A stretch of 64,000 bases of DNA. Origin: Nonomuraea glycinis. GTDB taxonomy: Bacteria > Actinomycetota > Actinomycetes > Streptosporangiales > Streptosporangiaceae. The stretch lies in contig NZ_BMNK01000007.1 in assembly GCF_014646515.1 (NCBI RefSeq), positions 64,398 through 128,397 of the forward strand, given 5' to 3'. The position numbers and the translations under genes were made by a program. The notes under the pieces were generated by a model that saw only the letters and a program-made list of their open reading frames with translations, had not been told where the DNA came from and did not search any database. Positions 32,031 through 42,367 of this stretch are shown here, piece after piece (position 1 is the first letter of the stretch; each line of letters begins with the position of its first letter).

Positions 32031-33789
32031 CGTCCTTGGCCAGCGCCCGCGCGGCGTGGATCAGCGGGACGTGCGAGAAGGCCTGCGGGAAGTTGCCGAC
32101 CAGCCTGTCGTAGCGCGGGTCATACTCCTCGGCGAGCAGCCCGACGTCGTTGCGCAGCGCCAGCAGCCGCTCGAACAGCGCCTCGGCCTCGTCCTTGCGC
32201 CCCTGCATGGCCATCACCTCCACCAGCCAGAAGCTGCACGCCAGGAACGCGCCCTCGCCGCCCGGCAGGCCGTCGACGTCGTTGTCCTCCGCCACCGGAT
32301 AGCGCAGCACGAACCCGTCCGACATCAGCTCCTTCTCGATGGCCGCCACGGTGCCGGTCACGCGCGGGTCGTCCGTCGGCAGGAAGCCCAGCATCGGCAT
32401 CAGCAGCAGCGCCGCGTCCAGCTCGTGCGAGCCGTAGGACTGGGTGAAGGTGTTGCGCTCGGCGTCGAAGCCCCTCTCGCAGATCTCGGCGTGAATCGTG
32501 TCGCGCAGCGTCCTCCAGCGCTCGACGGGCCCCTTGCGGTCGAACCGCTCGACGTACTGGACCGCCCGGTCGAGCGCCACCCAGCACATCATCTTGGAGT
32601 GCACGAAGTGCCGGCGCGGGCCGCGCACCTCCCACAGGCCCTCGTCCGGCTCGTCCCAGTGCTCCTCCACGTAGTTGAGCAGCTCCCGCTGGATGGCCCA
32701 GGCGCGGTCGTCGGGCGCCAGGCCGGAGTTGCGCGCCAGGAACAGGCAGGCCATCACCTCGCCGTAGACGTCGAGCTGGAGCTGGTTGACCGCCTGGTTG
32801 CCGATCCGGACCGGGCGGGAGCGCTCGTAGCCCTCCAGCCAGTCGAGCTCCAGCTCGGGCAGACGGCGCTCGCCCGCGACGCCGTACATGATCTGCAGGT
32901 CCTGTGGCCGGCCGGCGATCGCCCGCAGCAGCCAGGTCCGCCAGGCTTCGGCCTCTTCCAGGTAGCCGTTGCCGATCAGCGCGTCGAGCGTCATCGTGGC
33001 GTCGCGCAGCCAGCAGAAGCGGTAGTCCCAGTTGCGCACCCCGCCCAGGTCCTCCGGGAGCGAGGTGGTGGGCGCGGCCACGATCCCGCCGGTGGGGGAG
33101 TAGGTGAGCGCCTTGAGCGTGATCAGCGAGCGGACCACGGCCTCGCGCCACGGGCCCTGGTGGGTGCACGCGCCGACCCAGTCCTTCCACATGTCCTCGG
33201 TCTCGGCGAGCTGGGTCTCGCCGTGGATCTGCCGGGGCATCGGCTCGTGCGACGGATGCCAGGTGAAGACGAACGACAGCCGCTGCCCCGCCTTCACCTC
33301 GAAGTCCGCCACGTGCGCGTAGTCGCCGCCCTTGAGCGGGACGGGGGAGTGCAGCCAGACCGAGTCCGGGCCGCCGACCGCCTGCAGGTGGCCCTCGAAG
33401 CGGCGCATCCAGGGCACGATCCGGCCGTAGTCGAAGCGGATCCGTAGCTGGGTGGACATCTGGACGGTCCCGGACACGCCCTCCACGATGCGGACCACGT
33501 CCGGGTTGACGTCGCGCGGCGGCATGAAGTCGATCACCCGCACGGTGCCCGTGGGGGTGTCCCACTCGCTCTCCAGGATGAGGGTGTCGGGCCGGTAGTG
33601 GCGTCGGGTGGCGGGCTTGCGGCCGACGGGGCCCAGCCACCAGTGACCGTTGTGATCACCGCCGAGCAGCGCGGCGAAACAGGCCGGTGAGTCGAACCGG
33701 GGCAGGCAGAGCCAGTCGATGGAGCCGTCCCTGGCCACCAGTGCCGCCGACTGCATGTCCCCGATGAGCGCGTAGTCCTCGATCCGCAT
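32002..33789 (-). CDS. Glycoside hydrolase family 15 protein (glucoamylase/trehalase-like)
   Basis: A 595-residue cytoplasmic enzyme with the typical start RIEDYALIGDMQSAALV and DGSIDWLCLPRFDSPACF. The (alpha/alpha)6 barrel follows, with VRNWDYRFCWLRDATMT and the C-terminal EEYDPRYDRLVGNFPQAFSH. The catalytic glutamates are expected in WRTWLLRA..ELDWLEGYERS and LAEEYD. In actinobacteria many such proteins are trehalases, others glucoamylases; the sequence alone does not decide. A long imperfect inverted repeat lies just upstream of its start. Confidence 0.9.
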   Translation of the reverse strand: MRIEDYALIGDMQSAALVARDGSIDWLCLPRFDSPACFAALLGGDHNGHWWLGPVGRKPATRRHYRPDTLILESEWDTPTGTVRVIDFMPPRDVNPDVVRIVEGVSGTVQMSTQLRIRFDYGRIVPWMRRFEGHLQAVGGPDSVWLHSPVPLKGGDYAHVADFEVKAGQRLSFVFTWHPSHEPMPRQIHGETQLAETEDMWKDWVGACTHQGPWREAVVRSLITLKALTYSPTGGIVAAPTTSLPEDLGGVRNWDYRFCWLRDATMTLDALIGNGYLEEAEAWRTWLLRAIAGRPQDLQIMYGVAGERRLPELELDWLEGYERSRPVRIGNQAVNQLQLDVYGEVMACLFLARNSGLAPDDRAWAIQRELLNYVEEHWDEPDEGLWEVRGPRRHFVHSKMMCWVALDRAVQYVERFDRKGPVERWRTLRDTIHAEICERGFDAERNTFTQSYGSHELDAALLLMPMLGFLPTDDPRVTGTVAAIEKELMSDGFVLRYPVAEDNDVDGLPGGEGAFLACSFWLVEVMAMQGRKDEAEALFERLLALRNDVGLLAEEYDPRYDRLVGNFPQAFSHVPLIHAARALAKDVTRPGGPTL

Positions 33790-33814
33790 GACCTGACGCT
33801 ACTCGGAGAAGGGG

Positions 33815-33870
33815 TGATCACGCGGCCGAGTCCGGTCATGTCGCGTCATGCCGGTCCGGCCACGTGATCA
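33815..33870. promoter_or_regulatory. 13-bp imperfect inverted repeat upstream of GH15
   Basis: TGATCACGCGGCC (33815-33827) and GGCCACGTGATCA (33858-33870) are inverted repeats with one mismatch, 30 bp apart. Each arm contains a TGATCA palindrome. They lie between the GH15 start and the end of the yczE-like gene, suiting a two-site operator for GH15. Confidence 0.4.
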
Positions 33871-33902
33871 GATCTGTGTCCTGCCCCGGCGGGGGCGGGT
33901 AT

Positions 33903-34505
33903 TCACCTCAGCGGGAACCAGCGGGTGAACAGCTGGGTCAGCGGGCCCACGGCCAGCGCGAACACCAGGGTACCCAGGCCGACCGTGCCGCCGAGCAGCC
34001 AGCCGGCCGCCAGCACCGTGATCTCGATGAGGAAGCGGCTCAGCCGTACGGACAGGCCGGTCCTGACCAGGCCGGTCATGATCCCGTCGCGGGGTCCCGC
34101 GCCCAGGCCGGCGCTGATGTAGAGCACGGTGGCCAGCGCGATCGACGTCACGCCGAGCGCCACGTAGAGCCAGGCCAGGACGGGGTGACCGGCGGGCGGC
34201 AGCAGGTGGATGGCGGCGTCGGCGAACAGGCCGACGAAGATGACGTTGCTGACCGTGCCGAGGCCGGGCCGCTGCCGCAGCGGGATCCAGGCCAGCATGA
34301 CCAGGGCGCCGACCACGATGATGACGGTCCCGATCGACAGGCCCGCCCGCAGACCGACACCCTGGTGGAAGACGTCCCAAGGGCCGTTGCCGAGTCCGGA
34401 CTCGACCTGGAGGCCGATGCCGGTGCCGTAGAGGGCCAGACCTCCGTACAGGCGGGCCAGTCGGCCGGGCAGGCCGCTGACGGCAGGTATTGTCGCTTCG
34501 CTCAT
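33903..34505 (-). CDS. yczE: YczE family membrane protein
   Basis: A 200-residue protein with five predicted helices; the conserved GLGNGPWDVFHQGV and GLGAGPRDGIMTGL repeats are the hallmark of the YczE/YitT-related family. The start ATG at 34503-34505 is preferred over an upstream in-frame one because it gives MSEATIPAVSG directly before the family core. It is divergent from a MocR-type regulator, the standard yczE/yczR arrangement. Function is not settled; YczE homologues influence lipopeptide or small-molecule production or transport. Confidence 0.82.
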   Translation of the reverse strand: MSEATIPAVSGLPGRLARLYGGLALYGTGIGLQVESGLGNGPWDVFHQGVGLRAGLSIGTVIIVVGALVMLAWIPLRQRPGLGTVSNVIFVGLFADAAIHLLPPAGHPVLAWLYVALGVTSIALATVLYISAGLGAGPRDGIMTGLVRTGLSVRLSRFLIEITVLAAGWLLGGTVGLGTLVFALAVGPLTQLFTRWFPLR

Positions 34506-34532
34506 AATGACCTCAGCGTGACATGGCACAAC

Positions 34533-34566
34533 TTGCCAAAACAGGGCCAATCATCAAAAGTGGCCC
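34533..34566. promoter_or_regulatory. YczR-type operator between yczE and yczR
   Basis: GCCAAAAC (34535) and GCCAATCA (34546) are direct repeats 11 bp apart. GGGCCA (34544-34549) and TGGCCC (34561-34566) are perfect inverted repeats 11 bp apart. The stretch is AT-rich in a GC-rich region. Direct repeats about one helical turn apart suit MocR-family binding. Confidence 0.45.
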
Positions 34567-34567
34567 T

Positions 34568-35998
34568 ATGAGGCATTTGTCCGCAGGTCAGGTGGCCCGG
34601 CTCGTCGACGTCAGCCCCGAGGCGCGGCCCTACTACCGCGCGCTCGCCGACGGCGTGCGCACCGCGGTCATGGACGGGCAGATCCCGGTGCGGGTGCGCA
34701 TGCCCGCGGAGCGCCACCTCGCCGAGGCCCTCCAGGTCAGCCGCAACACCGTGACCGCCGCGTACGACCTGCTGCGCGAGCGCGGCTTCCTGGAGAGCAG
34801 GCAGGGCTCGGGCAGCTACACCGCGCTGCCCGATCCGGCCGTCAGCTCCGACAGCCCCTGGCTCGCCGCCTACGACGACGGCCTGATCCAGCTGCACGCC
34901 GCCGCCCCCGCCGCGCCCCGCGCGATGCGTGAGGCGATGCTGGAGGCCGTCGACGACGTGCCCCGCTACGGGATGGGCAACGGCTACCACCCGCTCGGCC
35001 TGCCCCTGCTGCGCGAGCGGATCGCCGCCTACTACACCGCGCGCGGCGTGGCCACCCGGCCGGAGCAGATCCTGGTCACCACCGGCTCCCAGAGCGCCAT
35101 CAACATCGTGCTCGGGACGCTCGTCGGCGTCGGCGACGCGGTCGTCGTCGAGTCGCCCACCTACCCGCACGCCATCGACGCGGCCCGCCTGCGCGGCGCC
35201 AAGCTGGCGTCCGTCGGCGTCTCCGCCGAGGGATGGCGGCTCGATCTGGTGTCCGGCGCCATGCGGCAGTCCTCGGCCCGGCTGGCCTACCTGATGCCGG
35301 ACTTCCAGAACCCCACCGGCGCCCTCATGGACGACCCCGCCCGCGCCGCCGTCACCGAGGCGGCCAAGGCGACCGGCACCCTGCTGCTCGTCGACGAGGC
35401 CTGGGCGGAGCTCGAACTGGAGGAGGTGCCGGGCACGACGCCGATGGCCGCCTTCGGCCACGACGGCCAGGTGATCACCATCGGGTCGGCGTCCAAACTC
35501 TGGTGGGGCGGGCTGCGCATCGGCTGGGTCCGCGCCACCGCCGCGCTGGCCCGCCGGATGGCCCTGCACCGGGCGTCCAAGGACATCGCCAGCCCCGTGC
35601 TGGAGCAACTCGTCGTGGCCCGGCTGTTCGACCGGCTCGAAGAGACCAGGGCCGAACGCCGCCGCAACCTGCGCGCCTCACGCGACGCGCTGGTGGCGGC
35701 TCTGCGCGAGCACCTGCCCGAGTGGGAGTTCGCGGTGCCGCGCGGCGGCGGCACGCTCTGGATCCGGCTCGACACCGGCTCCGCCGTCACCCTCGCCGAG
35801 GCCGCCGCCTGCCATGGGGTACGACTCGCGCCCGGCCCCTGGTTCGGCCTCGAAGGCACCCTGGAGGGTTACCTGCGCCTGCCGTACACGCAGCCGCCCC
35901 AGGTGCTGCGCGAGGCGGTCGCCCGGATCGCCGAGGCCCGCCACCGCGGCCGGGTCGGCTCCGTCCCCCTGCCGGACACGCTCAGCCCGACGGTCTGA
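34568..35998 (+). CDS. yczR: MocR-subfamily GntR regulator with aminotransferase-like domain (YczR-like)
   Basis: A 476-residue chimeric regulator. The GntR winged helix (about residues 17-85) contains MPAERHLAEALQVSRNTVTA. A fold-type I aminotransferase-like domain follows, with NPTGALMDDP, LLLVDEAWAELEL and PLP lysine in TIGSASKLWWGGLRIGW. Divergence from yczE supports a YczR role, with PLP-related sensing. ATG 34568 is preferred to ATG 34523 because the intervening AT-rich DNA carries the operator-like repeats. With the longer start it would be 491 residues. Confidence 0.85.
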   Translation: MRHLSAGQVARLVDVSPEARPYYRALADGVRTAVMDGQIPVRVRMPAERHLAEALQVSRNTVTAAYDLLRERGFLESRQGSGSYTALPDPAVSSDSPWLAAYDDGLIQLHAAAPAAPRAMREAMLEAVDDVPRYGMGNGYHPLGLPLLRERIAAYYTARGVATRPEQILVTTGSQSAINIVLGTLVGVGDAVVVESPTYPHAIDAARLRGAKLASVGVSAEGWRLDLVSGAMRQSSARLAYLMPDFQNPTGALMDDPARAAVTEAAKATGTLLLVDEAWAELELEEVPGTTPMAAFGHDGQVITIGSASKLWWGGLRIGWVRATAALARRMALHRASKDIASPVLEQLVVARLFDRLEETRAERRRNLRASRDALVAALREHLPEWEFAVPRGGGTLWIRLDTGSAVTLAEAAACHGVRLAPGPWFGLEGTLEGYLRLPYTQPPQVLREAVARIAEARHRGRVGSVPLPDTLSPTV

Positions 35999-36062
35999 GC
36001 CGACATCCGCGGCGACCGTCACGTCTGGTCGCCGACACCCGCGGCGGCGGTCACGTCTGGTC
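35999..36062. repeat. 32-bp tandem duplication across the TRIC gene stop
   Basis: GCCGACATCCGCGGCGACC begins copy one (35999-36030); copy two (36031-36062) differs at three positions. Copy two contains the TGA (minus strand) of the TRIC-like gene and its last codons (GDQT). The yczR stop lies immediately before copy one. Confidence 0.92.
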
Positions 36063-36665
36063 GCCGACGCCTCTGGCCAGGGGGGCGCGCCAGTTGTAAC
36101 GCATGGCGGCGAGGCGGAGGCCGGTGGCGAGGACGGCGGCGGCCAGGGTGGCGGGCCAGCCGTACACGCCGGCGATCGACAGGCCGGCCAGCGCGGTGGA
36201 GCCCAGCAGAGCGGGCAGGGCGTAGAGCTGCCGGTCGTACAGCAGGGTGGGGATCTCGCCCGCCAGTATGTCCCGCAGCATGCCGCCGCCCACCGCCGTG
36301 GTGACGCCGAGCAGCGTCGCGTGCAGCGGGCTCAGGCCGTAGTCCAGGGCCTTGGCGGTGCCGACCGCGCAGAACAGGCCGAGGCCGGCGGCGTCGAACA
36401 CCAGGATGGCGGGCATCACCCGGGCCACGTGCGGATGGAAGAAGAAGACCACCACCGCCGCCGCCAGGGGGACCACCACGTAGCCGACGCTCTGGAAGGC
36501 GGCGGGGCGCACGTTGAGCACCAGGTCGCGGACGATGCCGCCGCCCAGCGCGGTGATCTCGGCCAGCACCGCCATCCCGACCACGTCGAGTCGCTTGCGC
36601 ACGCCCATGAGCGCGCCCGACAGGGCGAAGACGAAGATGCCCACGAGATCGAGAAGTTCGGCCAC
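36051..36665 (-). CDS. TRIC-like / UPF0126 (YadS) membrane channel
   Basis: A 204-residue protein with about seven helices and internal duplication. The repeated motif ITALGGGIVRDLVL and TTAVGGGMLRDILAG is the signature of the prokaryotic TRIC cation-channel family (UPF0126, formerly glycine-transporter-like). Such channels form trimers conducting monovalent cations. The start ATG is at 36663-36665. The extreme C-terminus is encoded inside a tandem duplication. It runs in the same direction as the POT transporter gene 11 bp upstream. Confidence 0.92.
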   Translation of the reverse strand: MAELLDLVGIFVFALSGALMGVRKRLDVVGMAVLAEITALGGGIVRDLVLNVRPAAFQSVGYVVVPLAAAVVVFFFHPHVARVMPAILVFDAAGLGLFCAVGTAKALDYGLSPLHATLLGVTTAVGGGMLRDILAGEIPTLLYDRQLYALPALLGSTALAGLSIAGVYGWPATLAAAVLATGLRLAAMRYNWRAPLARGVGDQT

Positions 36666-36676
36666 GGTGGCAATGT

Positions 36677-38167
36677 CTACCGGATCGGCGGCGGCTCGGG
36701 CACGTGGTGCTCCGACATCATCACCCGCAGCCTGCGGGTGAACATGAACAGCGCCAGGCCGGCGACGATCGCCATCGCGGCCAGCAGCAGGTAGTAGGCG
36801 GGCTCGGACAGCACGTCGCCGAGCCGTCCGGTCTGCCCGCCGACCGCGTCGCCGACCGACACCGCGATGAACCAGACGCCGAGCATCTGCCCCTTGAACG
36901 CCGTCGGCGCCAGCTTGGTGGTGACCGACAGCCCGACGGGGCTGAGCGACAGCTCACCGAAGACCTGGATCAGGTAGACCAGCACCAGCCACCAGACCGT
37001 CACCCGGCCCCCTTGGGCCAAGGACGCGGCCAGCGCCATGACCACGAAGCTCAGGCCCACCATGACCAGCGCGAAGGCGAACTTCTGCGGCGTGCTCACC
37101 CGCGTGCCCAGCTTGACCCAGAGCGCCGCGAACACCGGCACGAAGATCATGATGAACAGCGGGTTGAACGACTGCGTGGTCGCCGCCTGGATGGGGACGC
37201 CGAACAGCGACAGGTCGGTGTGGTTCTGGGCGAAGAAGAGCAGCTTGCTCGGCGCCAGGTCGTAGATCATCCAGAAGATCGAGGCCGCGACGAACAGCCA
37301 GATGTACGCCTTCATCCTCGACCGCTCGTCCTCGGTCAGGCCGTGGGCGCCGAGCATGATGTAGCCGAAGTAGAGGACCGGCACCACCAGGATGAGGACC
37401 GTCACCACCAGCGTGAACCGGCTGAGCGTGAAGGTGCCGCTCGCCGCCCACGCGCCCAGCGCGATCGCCGCCACCGCCACGGCGGCCGAGACGAGCAGGG
37501 CGAAGCGCCGCATCTCCCGGGGCGTGAGCGGCACGTCGGGCCGCCCGCCGACGCCCCGCAGGCTCCTGCGGCCGCCCCACGCGTACTGGACCAGGCCCAG
37601 CGCCATGCCGACCGCCGCCGCGCCGAAGCCAAGATGCCATCGGTCGTCGGCCGCCAGCCGGCCGACCACGATCGGCGCGAAGAAGGCGCCGAGGTTGATG
37701 CCCAGGTAGAACAGGGAGAAACCGGCGTCCCTGCGGGCGTCGTCCTCCTCCGGGTAGAGCTTGCCCACCATGACGGAGATGTTCGGCTTGAGCAGGCCGG
37801 TGCCGGCGATGATGAGCAGCAGGCCCAGCCAGACGAAGAACGGCGTCGGCACCGGGACGGCCATGCTGATGTGGCCGCACATGATGACGAACCCGCCCCA
37901 GAGCACCGACCTGCGCGGGCCGAGGATCCGGTCGGCGATCCATCCGCCGGGCAGCGCCACCAGGTAGATCAGCGCGCCGTAGACGCCGACGACCGCCTGC
38001 GCGGTCTCCTCCGTCATCCCCAGCCCCTGGTGGGCGGGGGAGGCCACCAGGAACGTGGCCAGGATGGCGCGCAGGCCGTACCAGCTGAACCGCTCCCACA
38101 TCTCCGTGCCGAACAGCGTCGCCAGGCCCCAGGGGTGGCCGAAGAACGTCCTGCCGCCGTTGGTCAT
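36677..38167 (-). CDS. Proton-dependent oligopeptide transporter (POT/PTR2 family)
   Basis: A 496-residue transporter with about fourteen helices. The proton-coupling motif ExxER is visible in TEMWERFSWYGLRAIL, and FSLFYLGINLGAFFAP matches the PTR2 signature. It imports di- and tripeptides with protons. The ATG at 38165-38167 follows GGAGGAGGGCTGGG. The downstream TRIC-like gene begins 11 bp after it, so the two may be co-transcribed. Confidence 0.94.
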   Translation of the reverse strand: MTNGGRTFFGHPWGLATLFGTEMWERFSWYGLRAILATFLVASPAHQGLGMTEETAQAVVGVYGALIYLVALPGGWIADRILGPRRSVLWGGFVIMCGHISMAVPVPTPFFVWLGLLLIIAGTGLLKPNISVMVGKLYPEEDDARRDAGFSLFYLGINLGAFFAPIVVGRLAADDRWHLGFGAAAVGMALGLVQYAWGGRRSLRGVGGRPDVPLTPREMRRFALLVSAAVAVAAIALGAWAASGTFTLSRFTLVVTVLILVVPVLYFGYIMLGAHGLTEDERSRMKAYIWLFVAASIFWMIYDLAPSKLLFFAQNHTDLSLFGVPIQAATTQSFNPLFIMIFVPVFAALWVKLGTRVSTPQKFAFALVMVGLSFVVMALAASLAQGGRVTVWWLVLVYLIQVFGELSLSPVGLSVTTKLAPTAFKGQMLGVWFIAVSVGDAVGGQTGRLGDVLSEPAYYLLLAAMAIVAGLALFMFTRRLRVMMSEHHVPEPPPIR

Positions 38168-38305
38168 CCCAGCCCTCCTCCGGACACGAAAAGCGTGCGA
38201 CCCATCACTCTAGGTAATGAGTGGATCAGACTCTTGCCGCTCCTCGCCCGGTGTGGTGCGATGCATGCCAACCGTGCAAGTGGTTACTGACTGGAGGCGG
38301 GTGCC

Positions 38306-40138
<1,833 letters not shown>

Positions 40139-40147
<9 letters not shown>

Positions 40148-40210
40148 CCTGCAGTTGCCGGCTGACCTGTAGGTGCCGGTCGATCTGAGGGTGCCGGTCG
40201 ATCTGGAGGT
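40139..40210 (+). repeat. Four 18-bp tandem repeats across the fadD stop
   Basis: Units GCCGGCTGACCTGCAGTT, GCCGGCTGACCTGTAGGT, GCCGGTCGATCTGAGGGT and GCCGGTCGATCTGGAGGT follow one another exactly. The first contains the fadD TGA. The divergence pattern (two plus two) suggests stepwise duplication. Confidence 0.95.
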
Positions 40211-40293
40211 ACGGTCCCGCCCGGCCGGTTTTTGCCATCCGGGGCGTGTGTCGTGGTCCTGGACATTACCGGGCAGTTCTTACCGTCTTGATC

Positions 40294-41562
40294 ATGACCA
40301 GAAGCCTTCTCCTCGTCTCGCTCGCGGCGGGGGCGCTCACGGTTCCCCTGCCTGCGTCCTCCGCTGCGGCCGAGCCCGCCATCCGTCAGATCAACGTACG
40401 GCCCGCGGCCCCGGTGGTCGGGGCCGGGAACTCCGTCCGCCTGGTGATCGACGTGGTCGCCAAGGGGGTGAGAGGACAGGACGGGGTGAGCATCAAGGTC
40501 GAGCCGGGGGCGCCGCCCGGCCCCGACCAGCGGCCGTCCGCGCCGCCGCCCTCGGACGACTCCGATGACCAGCGGCCCTCGGACGACTCGGACGATCGGC
40601 GGCCCTCGGACGAATCCGACGAGCGGCGGCCCTCGGACACCGGCGACGACACGTGGTCCAGAACCGGCGAGCCGCCGGTCCAGGAAAGCTGGGACGAATG
40701 GTCCGACGAGCCATCTTCGGAGAACGCGGAAGGCTGGTCCGAATCGGACGACTCGCCCGCCGCCACGAACGACGAGTCGCGTAAGGAGCCGTCCAGCCGG
40801 CAGCGCGCCGAACCACCCGCCAAGATCCGGCCGAATGCCAAGTCCCCGGCCGGGGCCGGGACCCGCCCGGACGCTGAATCGCCGACCGGGGCCGAGATCC
40901 GCCCGGATGCCGAATCACCGGCCGAGGCCGAGATTCGCCCGGACGCTGAGTCACCGGCCGAGAGCGAGATCCGGCCGGACGCCGAGTCGCCGGTCGGGGA
41001 GCGTTCCGCCGAGGGGGAAATCCCGGCCGCCGAGTCGGCGAAGAAGGAAGCCTCGTCCGCTGAGGCCGCGCCGCCGGCCTGGAGCCTCGCCCCCGATTCC
41101 ATGCGGATGCGTGGTGGCTGGCAGACCTGGCGCTTCCTGCCCGACAAGCCGCTGAATCGGTATTACCCCGCCGGCACCTGGACCATCACCGCGACCGCCA
41201 AGGGCCCGAATGGGACGAGCGTGACGTCGTACGCGTCGTTCCAGCTCAGGCGGGAGAGCAAGCTCAGCACGGTGCGGGTGGCCAGGGCAGGCGACGCCCA
41301 GGGTGTACGGCTGAGCGGCTCGCTCACCAGGCTGGACCCGCGCGGCACGACCGATTTCTCGCCGTTCGCCCGGCAGCGGGTGGAGATCCTCTGGCGCGAG
41401 GACGCGACGGGGGCGTGGCGGCGGGTCGCCGAGGCCACCACCACCGCCAGCGGCGCGTTCCATCGCACCGTCTCCGGCCGGCCCGGCGGCGACTGGCGCG
41501 TCCGCTACCTAGGAACCGGACACTACGCCCCAGACGACTCGAAAATCCGACAAATCAACTAA
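40294..41562 (+). CDS. Secreted Ig-like protein with long acidic repeat insertion
   Basis: A 422-residue protein of unknown function with a signal peptide (about residues 1-26, ending ASSAAAEPA). Residues 30-68 begin a beta domain that appears to resume at about 260-340 (WQTWRFLPDKPLNRYYPAG). Between them, residues 70-258 are acidic, disordered and repetitive: QRPSDDSDD-type units, then four RPDAESP units with a 12-residue period. A second Ig-like domain (345-422) resembles the protein encoded next. IRQIN occurs near both termini. Cell-surface placement is inferred. Confidence 0.75.
   Translation: MTRSLLLVSLAAGALTVPLPASSAAAEPAIRQINVRPAAPVVGAGNSVRLVIDVVAKGVRGQDGVSIKVEPGAPPGPDQRPSAPPPSDDSDDQRPSDDSDDRRPSDESDERRPSDTGDDTWSRTGEPPVQESWDEWSDEPSSENAEGWSESDDSPAATNDESRKEPSSRQRAEPPAKIRPNAKSPAGAGTRPDAESPTGAEIRPDAESPAEAEIRPDAESPAESEIRPDAESPVGERSAEGEIPAAESAKKEASSAEAAPPAWSLAPDSMRMRGGWQTWRFLPDKPLNRYYPAGTWTITATAKGPNGTSVTSYASFQLRRESKLSTVRVARAGDAQGVRLSGSLTRLDPRGTTDFSPFARQRVEILWREDATGAWRRVAEATTTASGAFHRTVSGRPGGDWRVRYLGTGHYAPDDSKIRQIN
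40864..40992 (+). repeat. 36-bp minisatellite encoding RPDAESP units
   Basis: Four units of 36 bp encode RPDAESP plus a five-residue spacer. Base differences are mostly synonymous, so the peptide repeat is kept while the DNA drifts. Confidence 0.85.
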
Positions 41563-41725
41563 TAACGCAATAAAACAACACCAATAGCGATAAATGCCGT
41601 ACGTCGTGAGATGTCGTTGTTAAATCGTGATCCGGCTTCCGAGAACTTTTCTTTACCCAAACGCGTCAATCGCGTTGACGCACCCCGTTCGGTGTGCGTC
41701 CCACACGGGGAAGGAAGTCACCCTC
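41563..41725 (+). other. AT-rich gap between the two secreted-protein genes
   Basis: The first ~100 bp are unusually AT-rich for this genome (AATAACGCAATAAAACAAC and on). TTTCTTTACCC and CGCGTCAATCGCGTTGACG lie in it; the latter contains CGCGTCAA/TTGACG-like symmetry near 41660-41680. It probably holds the promoter of the small secreted protein gene. No hairpin terminator is evident. Confidence 0.4.
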
Positions 41726-42220
41726 ATGATGCGACGTCTCGCCGCCGGAGTAGCGGCGGCCGCCTTGGGCGCCACGGTGCTCGCGGGGGCCGCAGCGCCG
41801 GCCATGGCCAGTTCTGCCAACGACGGCGGTCACACCAGCCTCTCGTTCGACGTCAACCCCGAGCCCGCCTGGCGCGGTCAGCCGGTGACGGTCTCGGGCA
41901 GGCTGTCGGTGCGCTGCGACGAGGACTACATCAAGGGCTTCGTCGTGGTGCACCACGCGAACCACTGCGCGGACGAGGGAAGCTGGGACCGCCTCAGCTG
42001 GAAGTCGATCGCCATCCTCTTCCAGCCGGCCGGCAGCGGCCAGTGGCACCACGTCAAGTCGGTGAAGACCGGGCGCGACGGCTCCTTCGAGACCAGGGTC
42101 CGGGCCTACGAGTCCGGCACCTGGCGCGCGGTCTTCGAGGGCTCGCGCCACCTGGAGTCCTCCACTGCCACCGACTGGGTGAAGGTCATCGGCCACCACC
42201 GCAACAGGCACCACCACTAG
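41726..42220 (+). CDS. Small secreted Ig-like protein with His-rich end
   Basis: A 164-residue protein with a clear signal peptide (RRLAAGVAAAALGATV, cleavage after AMA). One beta domain follows (VSGRLSVRCD, then FETRVRAYESGTWRAVFEG) that aligns by eye with the C-terminal domain of the preceding secreted protein: SGxL, a tryptophan/aromatic core, G-S/A-F and W-R-x-x-F/Y-x-G. Two cysteines (about 56 and 75) could form a disulfide. It ends HHRNRHHH, a possible metal-binding tail. GGGGAAGGAAG gives a strong ribosome site. Function unknown. Confidence 0.8.
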   Translation: MMRRLAAGVAAAALGATVLAGAAAPAMASSANDGGHTSLSFDVNPEPAWRGQPVTVSGRLSVRCDEDYIKGFVVVHHANHCADEGSWDRLSWKSIAILFQPAGSGQWHHVKSVKTGRDGSFETRVRAYESGTWRAVFEGSRHLESSTATDWVKVIGHHRNRHHH

Positions 42221-42256
42221 CCTCCAGCGGGCGGTCACGCCCCGGGAAGCGACTCG

Positions 42257-42288
42257 ACGCCCGGCCACTCCATGGAGTGGCCGGGCGT
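42257..42288. terminator. Perfect 32-bp palindrome, bidirectional terminator
   Basis: ACGCCCGGCCACTCC and GGAGTGGCCGGGCGT are perfect arms around AT. It stands between the convergent ends of the small secreted protein gene and the DUF5808 gene, suiting termination in both directions. Confidence 0.8.
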
Positions 42289-42352
42289 TCGGCGTTCCCG
42301 GGGCGACAAGAGGCGCGCTGGAGCGCTGGGCGTTCGGCGTTCCCTGGGCGAC
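42283..42352. repeat. 25-bp direct repeat, 45 bp apart
   Basis: GGGCGTTCGGCGTTCCC starts each copy (42283-42307 and 42328-42352; one difference in 25 bp). The first copy starts within the palindrome above. Confidence 0.85.
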
Positions 42353-42367
42353 CGGCGGTGCCCTTCA

